Source of the DNA: JBHOQX01 sp042408595 | GTDB lineage: Bacteria; Chloroflexota; Chloroflexia; Chloroflexales; Roseiflexaceae | Reading direction: 5' to 3' | Assembly: GCA_042408595.1 (NCBI GenBank) | Contig: JBHOQX010000024.1 | Coordinates: 3,773-67,772, forward strand | DNA: 64,000 nucleotides | Shown here: positions 7,323 through 15,905 of the stretch, one piece after another | Numbering within the stretch: the first letter of the stretch is position 1 | Layout: every line of letters begins with the position of its first letter | Notes under the pieces: generated by a model | Told to the model about the DNA's origin: nothing | Seen by the model: only the letters and a program-made list of their open reading frames with translations | Databases searched by the model: none | Program-made: the position numbers and the translations under genes

Positions 7323-8357
7323 ATGCCACATCGCCTGCCCATTCTGCTGCTCGCCGCAGCCCTGCTCGCAGCCTGCGGCGGCGCACCCGCCGCCCCGGCG
7401 CCCACCGCCGCCCCGGCGCCCACCGCCGCGCCAGCCGGGGAGGTCACGGTCTCCACTAGCCGGAGCGAACCGCTCTTCAAGCCGGTCGTCGAGGCGTTCA
7501 ACGCGCAGTATCCTTCCATCAAGGTCAATGTCCTCAGCGGCAGCAACGGCGATCTGCTGGCCAAAATCCGCGAGGAGAGCGCGAATCCCCAGGCCGACGT
7601 GTTCATCAACAGCGATACTGTCAGCATCGCGGCCAATGCCGACGCCTTCCAGCCGTACGACTCGCCGGCGATCCAGCAAGTGCCGGCGCAGTTCCGCGCG
7701 GACGACGGCACGTGGACGGCGCTGACACTGCGCGGGCGCGTGCTGATGTACAACACCGACCTGGTCAAGCCCGACGAGCTGCCCAAGAGCATCTTCGACA
7801 CCGCCGACCCGAAATGGCAGGGCCAGTTCGCCGCGACCGATAGCACCAGCGGGGCCATGGTCGGGCATATGGTCGCCCTGCGCGCCCTCGTCGGCGACGA
7901 GAAGGTGGAAACGCTGGTCCGGGGCTGGGTCGCGAACGACACCCAATGGCTGGGCAGCAGCCATACCAACGTGCGCAACGCGGTGGGCAAGGGCGAGGCT
8001 AAGATCGGCCTGGTGAATCACTACTACTACTACCTCAGCAAGGCCGAAGGCCAGCCGGTCGGGCTGCACTATTTCGAGGAAGACTTCGGCCTGATCGTCA
8101 ACAGCACCAATGCCGCGATCGTCAAGAATGCCCGCAATCTGAATAACGCCAAGCGGTTTATCGACTTTATGCTCAGTCCCGAGGGCCAGCGGATCTTCGC
8201 CGAGAAGAACTTCGAATACCCGATCATCCCCGGCGTTCCGCTGGCTCAGGGCGTCGAGCCGCTCGGCGAGCGCAAGATCGCCGATGTCGCGCTCAAGAAG
8301 CTCGGCGAGGAGCTTGAGCCGACCAAGGCGCTGTTGCAGCGTGCAGGCATGCCGTGA
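7323..8357 (+). CDS. fbpA: Ferric-iron ABC transporter, substrate-binding lipoprotein
   Basis: The 344-residue product has a short signal peptide ending in a lipobox (LLAAC, Cys18) and an Ala/Pro linker. An extracellular solute-binding domain of the Fbp/Fut group follows, starting at EVTVSTSRSEPLFKPVVEAF. The run NHYYYYLSK near residue 235 matches the tyrosine cluster with which this family binds Fe3+. The ATG at 7323 is preceded by AAAGGA. The gene is the first of three that touch or overlap, followed by permease and ATPase. The membrane anchor fits a monoderm-like envelope. An alternative ligand such as thiamin or phosphonate is unlikely given the Tyr run and the iron-box-like promoter. Confidence 0.85.
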   Translation: MPHRLPILLLAAALLAACGGAPAAPAPTAAPAPTAAPAGEVTVSTSRSEPLFKPVVEAFNAQYPSIKVNVLSGSNGDLLAKIREESANPQADVFINSDTVSIAANADAFQPYDSPAIQQVPAQFRADDGTWTALTLRGRVLMYNTDLVKPDELPKSIFDTADPKWQGQFAATDSTSGAMVGHMVALRALVGDEKVETLVRGWVANDTQWLGSSHTNVRNAVGKGEAKIGLVNHYYYYLSKAEGQPVGLHYFEEDFGLIVNSTNAAIVKNARNLNNAKRFIDFMLSPEGQRIFAEKNFEYPIIPGVPLAQGVEPLGERKIADVALKKLGEELEPTKALLQRAGMP

Positions 8358-9979
8358 TGCACCGCGTGAGCCCCGGCCTGCGTCTCGCTGCGATCGCCAC
8401 CGCGGGCATGGCGGCCGTCCCGCTGCTCTACATCGCCGTGCGCGCGCTCGGCGCGGACGCCGCGGTGTGGGAGCGGCTCTGGCTGGGGCAGGTGCGCCGC
8501 CTGGTCGGGACGACGGCCGTGCTGCTGGCGCTCACCGTGGCGATCGCGGTGGTGCTGGGGGTGGGGCTAGCGTGGGCCATCGAGCGCACCGATCTGCCGG
8601 GCCGCGGCACGTGGCGCTGGCTGCTGGCCCTGCCGCTGGCCATCCCGGCCTATGTCGGCGCCGTCGCATACATCTCGCTCTTGGGGCGCGGTGGGCTGAT
8701 CGAGCCGATCTGGCGCGCGGCGACGGGCGCGCCACGGAACGTGCCATTCCCCGCGCCCGACCTGTACAGCGTGCCCGCCGCGGCGTTGATCATCGCCCTG
8801 ATGGTCTATCCCTATGTCTATCTGCCAGCCGGCGCGGCCCTGCGCAGCAGCAACCGCGCCCTGGAGGAAGCCGCGCTGGTGGCGGGGCACGGCCCGCTGC
8901 GGGTCTTTTTCCGGGTGACGCTGCCGCTGATCGCGCCCAGCATCGTCGCCGGCGCCCTGCTGGTGGCGCTGTATGTGCTCAGCGACTTCGGCACGGTCGG
9001 TATCCTGCGGGTCTACACCTTCACCTCGGCGATCTTCAGCACGTTCTCCGGCAGCGCCGACCGCGCTGGCGCGGCCATTTTGAGCGGGATGCTGCTGTTA
9101 TTCACCGTACCGCTGCTTCTGGGCGAAGGGCTCATGGCGCAGCGGGCGCAGGTGTTAGTGCCGGCCAGCAGCTGGAAGCCACAGCGGCCGCTGGCGCTTG
9201 GCCGCTGGACATGGGTTGTCGTCGGGGCGGTGGCGCTGGCGGCGGCAGGCGCCCTGGGAGTGCCCGTACTGGTCTTCAGCGTCTTGACGGTGCGCCAATG
9301 GCTCGCCCCGACGCCTACCGACCGGCTCTATGGCTACGGCGACACGCTGGGCGCCTGGGCGCTGAACACGGTCGGGCTGGCGGCGCTGGCGGCCACCCTG
9401 GCGCTGGCGCTCTGCATCGCGCCGGCGTACCTGGCGACGCGCGCGCCGGGCCGCTTCAGTCGGGTCGTGCTGGCGCTATGCAAGGCGCCGTTCGCGCTGC
9501 CAGGGCTGCTGATCGGCCTGAGCTTCGTCTTTCTTTTCAACACGCCCGGGCTGAGCTTCGTCTACGGCACGGTGATCGCGCTTGGGGCCGGCTTCGTTCT
9601 CCGACTGCTGCCGCACAGCGTCACCAACGGTGAAGCCGCGCTCCGCGCCGCGCCGCCATCGCTGGAGCAGGCAGCGCGCACGTTGGGACGCAGCCAGCCG
9701 GGCGCGCTATGGCAGGTGGTGGCGCCGGTGGCCGCGCCGGGCCTGGCGGCGACTTGGGTGGTGGCGTTCGTCACCGCGATGAAAGAGCTGCCGGTGGCGC
9801 TGCTGTTGCGTCCGCCCGGGTTCGAGACCCTCCCGGTGCGGGTGTGGGCCGCCGCGCGCGAGGCGGTCTGGACGCAGGCGGCGGTGCCGGCGCTGCTGCT
9901 GATCGTGGTCACGGCGGTGCCGCTGTTTCTGGTCTCGACACGCGGCCGCGCCGGCCTGTCGCGGGTGCTGAGCGAGTGA
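8357..9979 (+). CDS. fbpB: Ferric-iron ABC transporter, fused two-domain permease
   Basis: The 540-residue membrane protein has two homologous permease halves with about 12 transmembrane segments in all. Each half carries an EAA loop that docks the ATPase: EEAALVAGHGPLRVFFRV (about residues 172-190) and EQAARTLGRSQPGALWQV (about 435-452). This duplicated architecture is standard for FbpB/CysW-like iron permeases. The ATG overlaps the stop of the binding-protein gene (TGATG), indicating translational coupling; an in-frame GTG one codon earlier is possible. It ends overlapping the ATPase gene. Confidence 0.88.
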   Translation: MHRVSPGLRLAAIATAGMAAVPLLYIAVRALGADAAVWERLWLGQVRRLVGTTAVLLALTVAIAVVLGVGLAWAIERTDLPGRGTWRWLLALPLAIPAYVGAVAYISLLGRGGLIEPIWRAATGAPRNVPFPAPDLYSVPAAALIIALMVYPYVYLPAGAALRSSNRALEEAALVAGHGPLRVFFRVTLPLIAPSIVAGALLVALYVLSDFGTVGILRVYTFTSAIFSTFSGSADRAGAAILSGMLLLFTVPLLLGEGLMAQRAQVLVPASSWKPQRPLALGRWTWVVVGAVALAAAGALGVPVLVFSVLTVRQWLAPTPTDRLYGYGDTLGAWALNTVGLAALAATLALALCIAPAYLATRAPGRFSRVVLALCKAPFALPGLLIGLSFVFLFNTPGLSFVYGTVIALGAGFVLRLLPHSVTNGEAALRAAPPSLEQAARTLGRSQPGALWQVVAPVAAPGLAATWVVAFVTAMKELPVALLLRPPGFETLPVRVWAAAREAVWTQAAVPALLLIVVTAVPLFLVSTRGRAGLSRVLSE

Positions 9980-11022
9980 TGAGCATCGTTATCGAGTTGC
10001 GGGACATATCGAAACACTTCGGCGATGTGCGCGCGGTGTGCGGCGTCTCGCTGGCGCTGACGCACGGCCGCACGCTGGCGCTGCTGGGGGAGAGCGGCTG
10101 CGGCAAGACCACCGTGCTGCGTCTGATCGCCGGCCTGGAAACGCCGACACGGGGCGAGATTTGGCTCGCCGGCGCGCTCGTCGCCGGCCCGGCGACGTTC
10201 GTGCCGCCGGAGCGGCGCCGCGTCGGCCTGGTGTTTCAGGACTATGCCCTCTTCCCGCATCTTACGGTCGCCGGCAACATCGGCTTTGGGCTGGCCCAGC
10301 TGCCCGCCGCCCGACGACGCGCGCGTGTCCAGGAGATGCTGGCGCTGGTGAACCTGACCGATCTCGCGGATCGCTACCCGCATCAGCTCTCCGGCGGGCA
10401 GCAGCAGCGCGTCGCGCTGGCGCGGTCGCTCGCGCCGGACCCGGCGGTGCTGCTGCTCGATGAGCCGTTCAGCAACCTCGACGCGGTGCTGCGCCGCCGC
10501 CTGCGCGAGGATGTGCGCGATACCCTGCGGCGCGTCGGCGCGACAGCCCTGTTCGTCACGCACGACCAGGAGGAGGCGTTCAGCATCGCCGACGAAGTAG
10601 CGGTGATGCAGCGCGGGCAGATCGTGCAGTGCGGGACGCCGCAGGAGATCTATGCTCGTCCGGCCACCCGCGCGATTGCGACCTTCGTGGGCGACGCAAA
10701 CTTTGTGCCGGGCGACGCCAGCGGCGATACGGTCACCTGCGCGCTGGGGGTCCTGCCGCTGGCCCGCCCGGCATGCGGCCCCGTCGAGGTGCTGATCCGC
10801 CCGGAGCAGGTGCAGCTCCAGCCCCGCGCAGACGGGCGCGGTATGGTGCAGGCGATCAGCTACTTCGGGCACGATCAGCTCGTGCAGGTCTGTGTTGACG
10901 GCATGCTGCCGATCCACGCACGCACCTTCCCACAGGCCCATCTGACACCGGGGACACCCGTGTCGCTGGAGATCATCGGCAGCGTGATGGCCTACGAACG
11001 GCCGATCGAGGCCGAACGATGA
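9979..11022 (+). CDS. fbpC: Ferric-iron ABC transporter, ATP-binding subunit
   Basis: A 347-residue ATPase with all nucleotide-binding motifs: Walker A GESGCGKTT, Q-loop VFQDYALFPH, signature LSGGQQQR, Walker B LLLLDEPFSNLD and the switch His in FVTHDQEEA. A C-terminal TOBE-like domain (about 240-347) resembles the regulatory domain of FbpC/PotA. Start and previous stop overlap as ATGA. With the two genes before it, this completes an iron importer. A weak hairpin follows. Confidence 0.92.
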   Translation: MSIVIELRDISKHFGDVRAVCGVSLALTHGRTLALLGESGCGKTTVLRLIAGLETPTRGEIWLAGALVAGPATFVPPERRRVGLVFQDYALFPHLTVAGNIGFGLAQLPAARRRARVQEMLALVNLTDLADRYPHQLSGGQQQRVALARSLAPDPAVLLLDEPFSNLDAVLRRRLREDVRDTLRRVGATALFVTHDQEEAFSIADEVAVMQRGQIVQCGTPQEIYARPATRAIATFVGDANFVPGDASGDTVTCALGVLPLARPACGPVEVLIRPEQVQLQPRADGRGMVQAISYFGHDQLVQVCVDGMLPIHARTFPQAHLTPGTPVSLEIIGSVMAYERPIEAER

Positions 11023-11135
11023 CGCACCGGTGGACGAGCGAGCGTCACCCTGATCACCCGTGTGAGGGTGAAGCTCTGCTGCAACCAATAGCGGGGTCGA
11101 GCGCCGTGGCCCTGCCGTGGCGCTCAAATCCGCCG

Positions 11136-11162
11136 CAGCCCCCCGCATGCGGTGAGGGGCTG
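11136..11162 (+). terminator. Possible terminator hairpin between convergent genes
   Basis: CAGCCCC and GGGGCTG form a 7-bp stem around a 13-nt loop, 114 nt after the ATPase stop and just before the convergent FHA gene's stop. There is no T-run, so this is a weak call. Confidence 0.3.
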
Positions 11163-11182
11163 TTGCCGAGCCGAGCGCTGGG

Positions 11183-12691
11183 CTACTGGTAGAAGGTCAA
11201 CTCGAGGCGGCCCACCTGGATGCGCGAGCCGTCGTGGATCGGTACAGCCACGCCCGGCTCGGCTTTGACCCCATCCACCCGCGTGTAGTTGGTGCTGTTG
11301 AGATCGACGATCGTCCAGCCCGCGCCGGTGCGCACCATCCGCGCGTGTTGCCGGCTGACGCCGCCCGCCTCGCCGCCGAACGGCGTCAGGTCGATCTCCG
11401 GGAAGATGCCGCTGACCGGATCCTCGCGGCCGATGGTGATCTCCGCCCGGTCAAGCGGCAAGGCGATCACACGGCCGCTCTCCTCGAGCACCAGCCGCGG
11501 GCCGGACGGCACCGGGGTCGGCGCGGGCACCGGCGCAGCCGCGAGCGCTGGCGCCGGCGGCACAGGCACCTCTTCAGCGGCGGGCGGGGCCGTGGGCGTG
11601 GCCTCGGCGGTGGGCGCAGCCTCGGCGGCGGGCGTGGGCGTGGCTGCCGGGGCGGGGGCGCCGCCGGTCAGCACGGCAAGCTCCGCGCGAGCGCGGTCGC
11701 GGGCCGCCCGGGCGTCGTCCAGGCTTTGCTGCACGCCCGCCGGCGTGTTCGCCCCCAGCGCCTGCGCCACCGGCTCGAGTTGCGCGATGATCGCCTCCTG
11801 CGCGGCGATCTCGCCCTCCAGCCGCGCGACTTCCGCCGGGTCGATCGCTGGCTCCGGCGGCTTCAGGCTCTCAAGTTCGGCCCGGGCCCGGTCGCGGGCG
11901 GCACGGGCGGCATCCAGGCTCTGCTGCACGCCCGCCGGGGTGTTCGCGCCGAGCACCTGCGCCACCGGCTCGAGTTGCGCGATGATCGCCTCCTGCGCGG
12001 CGATCTCCCGCTCCCACTCGGCGCGGCGAGCATCCCGGTCGGACGGGCGCTCAGCGGGCGCTACGGGCATGGGCGCCGGTGCGGCTGCCGCCGGTGTCTC
12101 GGCCGTCAGCAGCGCGTCGGCGGGTGCGGCGGGGGCTGCCTGCTGCGCCTCGGCCAGCCCCGGCCCTTCCCCGGCGGCGGGCGCCGGCGCGGCTACCGCT
12201 TCGTCGGCGGCGGGCAGTTCGTCAGCGGCGGGCGGCGCCACCGCATCCTCTGCCACCACAGGCACGGCGTGCTCAGCGGCAGGTGGCTCGTCATGCGGAT
12301 TCACGGTCGGTGTCGGCGAATCAGACATCGCGGTAGCCTCTCCCTTTCCAATCACAACCAGCGACGCTCCGCAATTGTCGCAGAAGGCATCACCCGGCAG
12401 ATTCAGATGGCCGCACGCCGGGCAGATCACTCCGCCGCCCGAGGGCGCGACCGTCGCGTGGGGCATCGCGGCGGGTCCGCCCGCTAGCGGCGCGATCGGC
12501 TCGAGCGCCGCGCCGCATTGCTCGCAGAACGCCTCGCCTGGCACGACCGCCGCGCCGCATGTCGGGCAGACCGATGCGGCCTGCACGACCGGCGGCGCGT
12601 GCGGCGCGTCTCCGGCCAGCCGGTAGCCGCACTGGTCGCAAAAGCGGTTCTGCGGATCGTTGCTGGCGCCACAATGCGGGCAGGTGATCAT
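11183..12691 (-). CDS. Triple zinc-ribbon, coiled-coil, FHA-domain protein
   Basis: This 502-residue protein has three N-terminal zinc ribbons, each with two CxxC knuckles (CPHCGAS...CDQCG, CPTCGAA...CEQCG, CPACGHL...CDNCG; residues 1-100). A long Ala/Pro-rich linker follows, then two near-identical helical blocks spaced 65 residues apart (EIAAQEAIIAQLEPVAQ...). The C-terminal FHA domain (about 415-502) has the phosphothreonine-pocket residues: GRE, then GGVSRQHARM and DLNSTNYTRVDG. FHA domains read Thr-phosphorylated partners, so it is likely a scaffold of the local phospho-signalling cluster. It overlaps the VWA gene by 4 nt (ATGA), so the two are probably co-translated. Confidence 0.88.
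   Translation of the reverse strand: MITCPHCGASNDPQNRFCDQCGYRLAGDAPHAPPVVQAASVCPTCGAAVVPGEAFCEQCGAALEPIAPLAGGPAAMPHATVAPSGGGVICPACGHLNLPGDAFCDNCGASLVVIGKGEATAMSDSPTPTVNPHDEPPAAEHAVPVVAEDAVAPPAADELPAADEAVAAPAPAAGEGPGLAEAQQAAPAAPADALLTAETPAAAAPAPMPVAPAERPSDRDARRAEWEREIAAQEAIIAQLEPVAQVLGANTPAGVQQSLDAARAARDRARAELESLKPPEPAIDPAEVARLEGEIAAQEAIIAQLEPVAQALGANTPAGVQQSLDDARAARDRARAELAVLTGGAPAPAATPTPAAEAAPTAEATPTAPPAAEEVPVPPAPALAAAPVPAPTPVPSGPRLVLEESGRVIALPLDRAEITIGREDPVSGIFPEIDLTPFGGEAGGVSRQHARMVRTGAGWTIVDLNSTNYTRVDGVKAEPGVAVPIHDGSRIQVGRLELTFYQ
11681..12013. repeat. Tandem 195-bp duplication encoding two coiled-coil blocks
   Basis: The DNA around 11766-11813 recurs almost unchanged around 11961-12008, an offset of 195 nt (65 codons). 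The two encoded helices differ at only a few residues (QVLGAN/QALGAN, LDAARA/LDDARA), so the duplication is recent or kept uniform by recombination. Confidence 0.9.
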
Positions 12692-13941
12692 TGCGGGCTC
12701 TCCTCCAGCTTTTGCGTCAGCCGGCGTGTCGCGTAGCGCAGCGACTTCTGCGCCTCGGCGCTGGGCGCCTTGCCCTGTTCGAGCTGCGCGGCCTGCGCCT
12801 GCGCCTCGCGCGCCAGCTCCAGCTCACCCAGGTCCAACAGGCGGGTGGCGGCGGCGCGCAGCTTCTGCGTCGCGCCGGCCAGGTTGCCGGCCTCGGCGTC
12901 CGACAGGGCGCGGGTCTGGAGCTTGAAGGCCGTCACCTTTTCGACCAGGTTCATCACCCGCGGGTCGTATTGCGGCGCATTCGGGTCGGCGCTGAACGCC
13001 AGCAGCAGGTCCTGCTTGACCGTCTGCTCGGTCGTCGCGCCGAGCGGCGTGTAGTGCAGTTCGGCCTGCGCGACGCGGAACGATCCTTCGGCGCGCGGCG
13101 GCAGCAGCATCTCGATGATGACACTGGCCGGGCTGCCGGCCTCCAGGTTGCCCAGCCGCACCGCGACCTCGCTCTCGCCGAGCGGCTGGTAGCCCAGGTT
13201 CGAGATCACCGGCGTCACGCGGTGGACGGCCCGCGGCGTCGCGTCGCGCACCAGCCGCAGCAGCAGCCGCGCGTCCTGCGCGACCGTGCCCTGCGCGGTG
13301 CGCACCGCCCGCTGGAAGTAGGTGGTGATCAGCGCCGGGTCCTTGATGAAGTCGGACAGGCCGCCGGTAGCGTCCGCCAGGTCGTCCAGCAGCTTCTCGT
13401 TCCACTCGTCGCCCAGGCCGAGCGCGGTGATCTGCACGCCATCGCGGGCAAGCTCCTGGGCGATCGCCCGGCAGTGGTCCTCGTCGCCCCAGGTCTGTCC
13501 GTCGGTCAGCAGCAGCAGCGCCGAGACGCGGTCGGGGTCGAGATGTTTGCGCAGCTCGGCCTGGCCGGCGGCCAGCCCGCCGGACATGGCGGTGCCGCCC
13601 CGCTCCTCGATTCGCTCGATCTGCGCCCGGATGGCGTCCCGGTCGGCGGCGGCGGTCGCCGGGAGCAGCACCTCGGTCTGGTCGTCGAACAGGATGATCG
13701 AGAGAACATCCTGCGGCGTCAGCCGCTCGATCATGCGGCGGGTCGCATCCTTCAGCGCGGCGAGCTTGCCGCCCTGGCCCATCGAGCCGGAGCGGTCCAG
13801 CACCAGGCAGAAGTTGAGCGGCACGGCCTGGCTGGCTGCGGCCGCCTGGGCTTCGACCAGCAGGTAGGCGAGCTGCGGCTGCCCGCTGGCGGGGAGCGGC
13901 TGGCGGCCCCAGCTACAGGTGAGCGTCACGTCCTCGGCCAT
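12688..13941 (-). CDS. von Willebrand factor A domain protein
   Basis: The 417-residue protein has a VWA domain (about 40-220) with a perfect metal-ion-dependent adhesion site: DRSGSMG, then the Thr in ERGGTAMSGG and the Asp in LLTDGQTWGD. A beta-rich middle follows, then a C-terminal helical region with heptads. There is no signal peptide, so it acts in the cytoplasm. GAGGAG precedes the ATG. Overlap with the FHA gene and proximity to two PP2C phosphatases suggest it serves as an adaptor in a Ser/Thr phosphorylation network. The exact partner is not shown by the sequence. Confidence 0.88.
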   Translation of the reverse strand: MAEDVTLTCSWGRQPLPASGQPQLAYLLVEAQAAAASQAVPLNFCLVLDRSGSMGQGGKLAALKDATRRMIERLTPQDVLSIILFDDQTEVLLPATAAADRDAIRAQIERIEERGGTAMSGGLAAGQAELRKHLDPDRVSALLLLTDGQTWGDEDHCRAIAQELARDGVQITALGLGDEWNEKLLDDLADATGGLSDFIKDPALITTYFQRAVRTAQGTVAQDARLLLRLVRDATPRAVHRVTPVISNLGYQPLGESEVAVRLGNLEAGSPASVIIEMLLPPRAEGSFRVAQAELHYTPLGATTEQTVKQDLLLAFSADPNAPQYDPRVMNLVEKVTAFKLQTRALSDAEAGNLAGATQKLRAAATRLLDLGELELAREAQAQAAQLEQGKAPSAEAQKSLRYATRRLTQKLEESPQ

Positions 13942-14060
13942 CTATAGCTCCTCAAACGATTGCGGCGTGCAGAGTGTGGAGTGCGTATCTTGCTTATGAT
14001 ATGCAACAGACGATGGGCGGCGGCGGGTTGTTTCATCTGTATGCCAATTGCGGGTTTTTT

Positions 14061-14168
14061 GGACGACGGACGGACAACCAAGGACGAAGATTCGCCACAC
14101 CTCTCCCAGCGACGTGTCCGAACCCGACACCCTGCTTGCGTCCTCCGTCCTCCATCCGTCCGTCGTCC
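14061..14168. repeat. Spacer with mirrored word GGACGACGGAC
   Basis: In the 230-bp spacer between the VWA gene and the next phosphatase, GGACGACGGAC (14061-14071) has its exact reverse complement at 14158-14168, and variants of the word recur between. It is one of several spacers in this window built from short locus-specific repeated words. Confidence 0.6.
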
Positions 14169-14172
14169 ATCG

Positions 14173-15729
14173 TCACCCGGTCGCCGCGCCGTCGGGCGCC
14201 GCCGCGAAGCGCACCAGCACCGCGGTGATATTGTCCTCGCCGCCGGCGGCGTTGGCCGCCGCGACCAGCGCTGCACAGGCGGCCTGCGGGTCGTCGTGCT
14301 CGGCGATGATCTCGGCCATCTGCGGGTCGCGCGTCATCTCCCATTGCCCGTCGGAGCAGAGTAGGAGCGCGTCGCCGGGGCGCAGGCGGAGGCTGAAGAT
14401 ATCCACCTCCGGCTCGCCGTGGCCGCCCAGCGAGCGCAGCACCGCGTTGCGCTGCGGGTGGGTGTAGACCTCTTCATCGCTGATCTGGCCGAGTTCGACC
14501 AGCCGCATCACGAGCGAATGATCCTTGCTGACGCGCTGGAGCGCGCCATCGCGGAACAGGTAGGTCCGGCTGTCGCCGACATTCGCCACCACGGCCCGGT
14601 CGCCGGCGACGAGCGCCAGGGTGATCGTCGTGCCCATGTCGTTGCCGCGGGCGTGAGCCTCGCGGGCCACGTAGGTATTGGCCTGCAGGGCGGCCTCGCG
14701 GGCCGCCTGCCGCATCGCTGCTTCGTCGTCCTCGGCGTCGGCTTCGAGCGTCGGTGTAAGGTAGGCCCGCAGCACGGCCTCGGCCGCCCCGCGGATCGCC
14801 AGGCTGCTGGCGATCTCGCCGGCAGCGTGGCCGCCCATCCCGTCGGCGACGATGTACAGCCCCCAGGCGCGGCCCTGGTTGTTCGTCACGGTGCGCAGGT
14901 CGAGCGTGAGCAGACTATCCTCGTTGAGCGGGCGCACCATGCCGGGGTGCGAGGCGGCCCCAACCCGCGCCACGAGGGCGATGGGGCGGGCGCGCTCGGC
15001 CAGGATGGACCCGAGACGCTCGGCCAGCACCGCAGCGTTGGCGATCTTGCCGGTGCGCAGGGCGCGCAACACGTCCGGCAGCGCCGGCGCCTCGGCCTGT
15101 TCCTCGGCCAGCCGCACCGTCGTGCGCGGTGTGGCGGTCAGCGCCTCCAGCAGCGCCGCAAGCGCCCGCAGGTCGTTCTTTGCATCGCTTTTCGGGTCGG
15201 TCATGCGGTGCAGCCCGCCGGCGGCCCGCAGCCGCGGCGCACCGGCAGCGGTCAGCTCCAGGTCGGCCGGGGCGACCGCGCCGAGCGCCAGCCCCTGTGC
15301 GTGGAGCGCAGCCAGCAGCCGCGCCAGCCCCGCGCCGACGCGCAGGGCGTCGGTCTCGTCCAGCGGGGGTGCGACGGGCGCGCGCCCGCTCTCGGCGACG
15401 AGCGTGAGCACGGCGTCGCCGTCGGCCACCTGATCCCAGATCGGCGGCAGCACGGCGCGCGCGTCGTCGTCGGCGACCTCCGGCGCCAGCGCCAGGCCGG
15501 TGGGCTCGCCGTGCACCAACTGGCCGCGGTAGCGACGCCCGGCAAGCGCCGCGCCGCACTCGGTGCAGAACGCCTCGCCGGCTTCGTTGTTTGTCGCACC
15601 GCAGGCCCAGCAGCGCCGCCACGGCTGATGATCGACCGCCGTCACCGCGCCGCCCTCGGCTTCCTCAGCAAGCTCGTAGCGCCCGGCGAAGAGTCGCTGC
15701 TCGGTCTGGTTGGGTTGCGCCGCTGTCAT
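14173..15729 (-). CDS. Pseudokinase-zinc ribbon-PP2C protein phosphatase fusion
   Basis: The last 250 of 518 residues form a PP2C phosphatase with its metal-binding aspartates: RPLNEDS, VADGMGGHAAGE, VGDSRTYLF, LLCSDGQ and GGEDNIT. The first 240 residues read like a decayed Ser/Thr kinase: FAGRYELAEE resembles a kinase start, and LHAQGLALGAVAPADLEL sits where HGDIKPENIL is expected. The catalytic Asp and Lys are gone, and a CxxC...CxxC zinc ribbon is inserted (CWACGAT...CTECGAA). It probably dephosphorylates Ser/Thr targets under control of the pseudokinase half. The start at 15729 was chosen for AAGGAT upstream; a TTG lies 21 bases further out. Confidence 0.85.
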   Translation of the reverse strand: MTAAQPNQTEQRLFAGRYELAEEAEGGAVTAVDHQPWRRCWACGATNNEAGEAFCTECGAALAGRRYRGQLVHGEPTGLALAPEVADDDARAVLPPIWDQVADGDAVLTLVAESGRAPVAPPLDETDALRVGAGLARLLAALHAQGLALGAVAPADLELTAAGAPRLRAAGGLHRMTDPKSDAKNDLRALAALLEALTATPRTTVRLAEEQAEAPALPDVLRALRTGKIANAAVLAERLGSILAERARPIALVARVGAASHPGMVRPLNEDSLLTLDLRTVTNNQGRAWGLYIVADGMGGHAAGEIASSLAIRGAAEAVLRAYLTPTLEADAEDDEAAMRQAAREAALQANTYVAREAHARGNDMGTTITLALVAGDRAVVANVGDSRTYLFRDGALQRVSKDHSLVMRLVELGQISDEEVYTHPQRNAVLRSLGGHGEPEVDIFSLRLRPGDALLLCSDGQWEMTRDPQMAEIIAEHDDPQAACAALVAAANAAGGEDNITAVLVRFAAAPDGAATG

Positions 15730-15832
15730 GAGGCTGATCCTTGTCGACAATCAGGGGATTGCGGACCGAGGGTCGCAGATGGACAAGAGCGACTCTCCAG
15801 GGTGTACAACACCTCAATCTGCAAGCCCCGCT

Positions 15833-15860
15833 CCTCGATCCCGGCCCTCGATCCTCGATT
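15833..15860. repeat. Short-word tandem repeat CTCGAT in spacer
   Basis: Three copies of CCTCGAT(C/T) occupy 15833-15860 within the 176-bp spacer between the two phosphatase genes. No promoter could be recognised within the repeat. Confidence 0.5.
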
Positions 15861-15905
15861 GATTCCAACCCTTCGACGCCTCCCCGCGCCTTCGTGTTGC
15901 GTCCC

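Noticed and set aside
11234..12626. Two long plus-strand frames opposite the FHA gene
   Set aside because: They are Arg/Gly- or Ala/Ser-rich shadows of the Ala/Pro-rich FHA protein; no ribosome site or family match.
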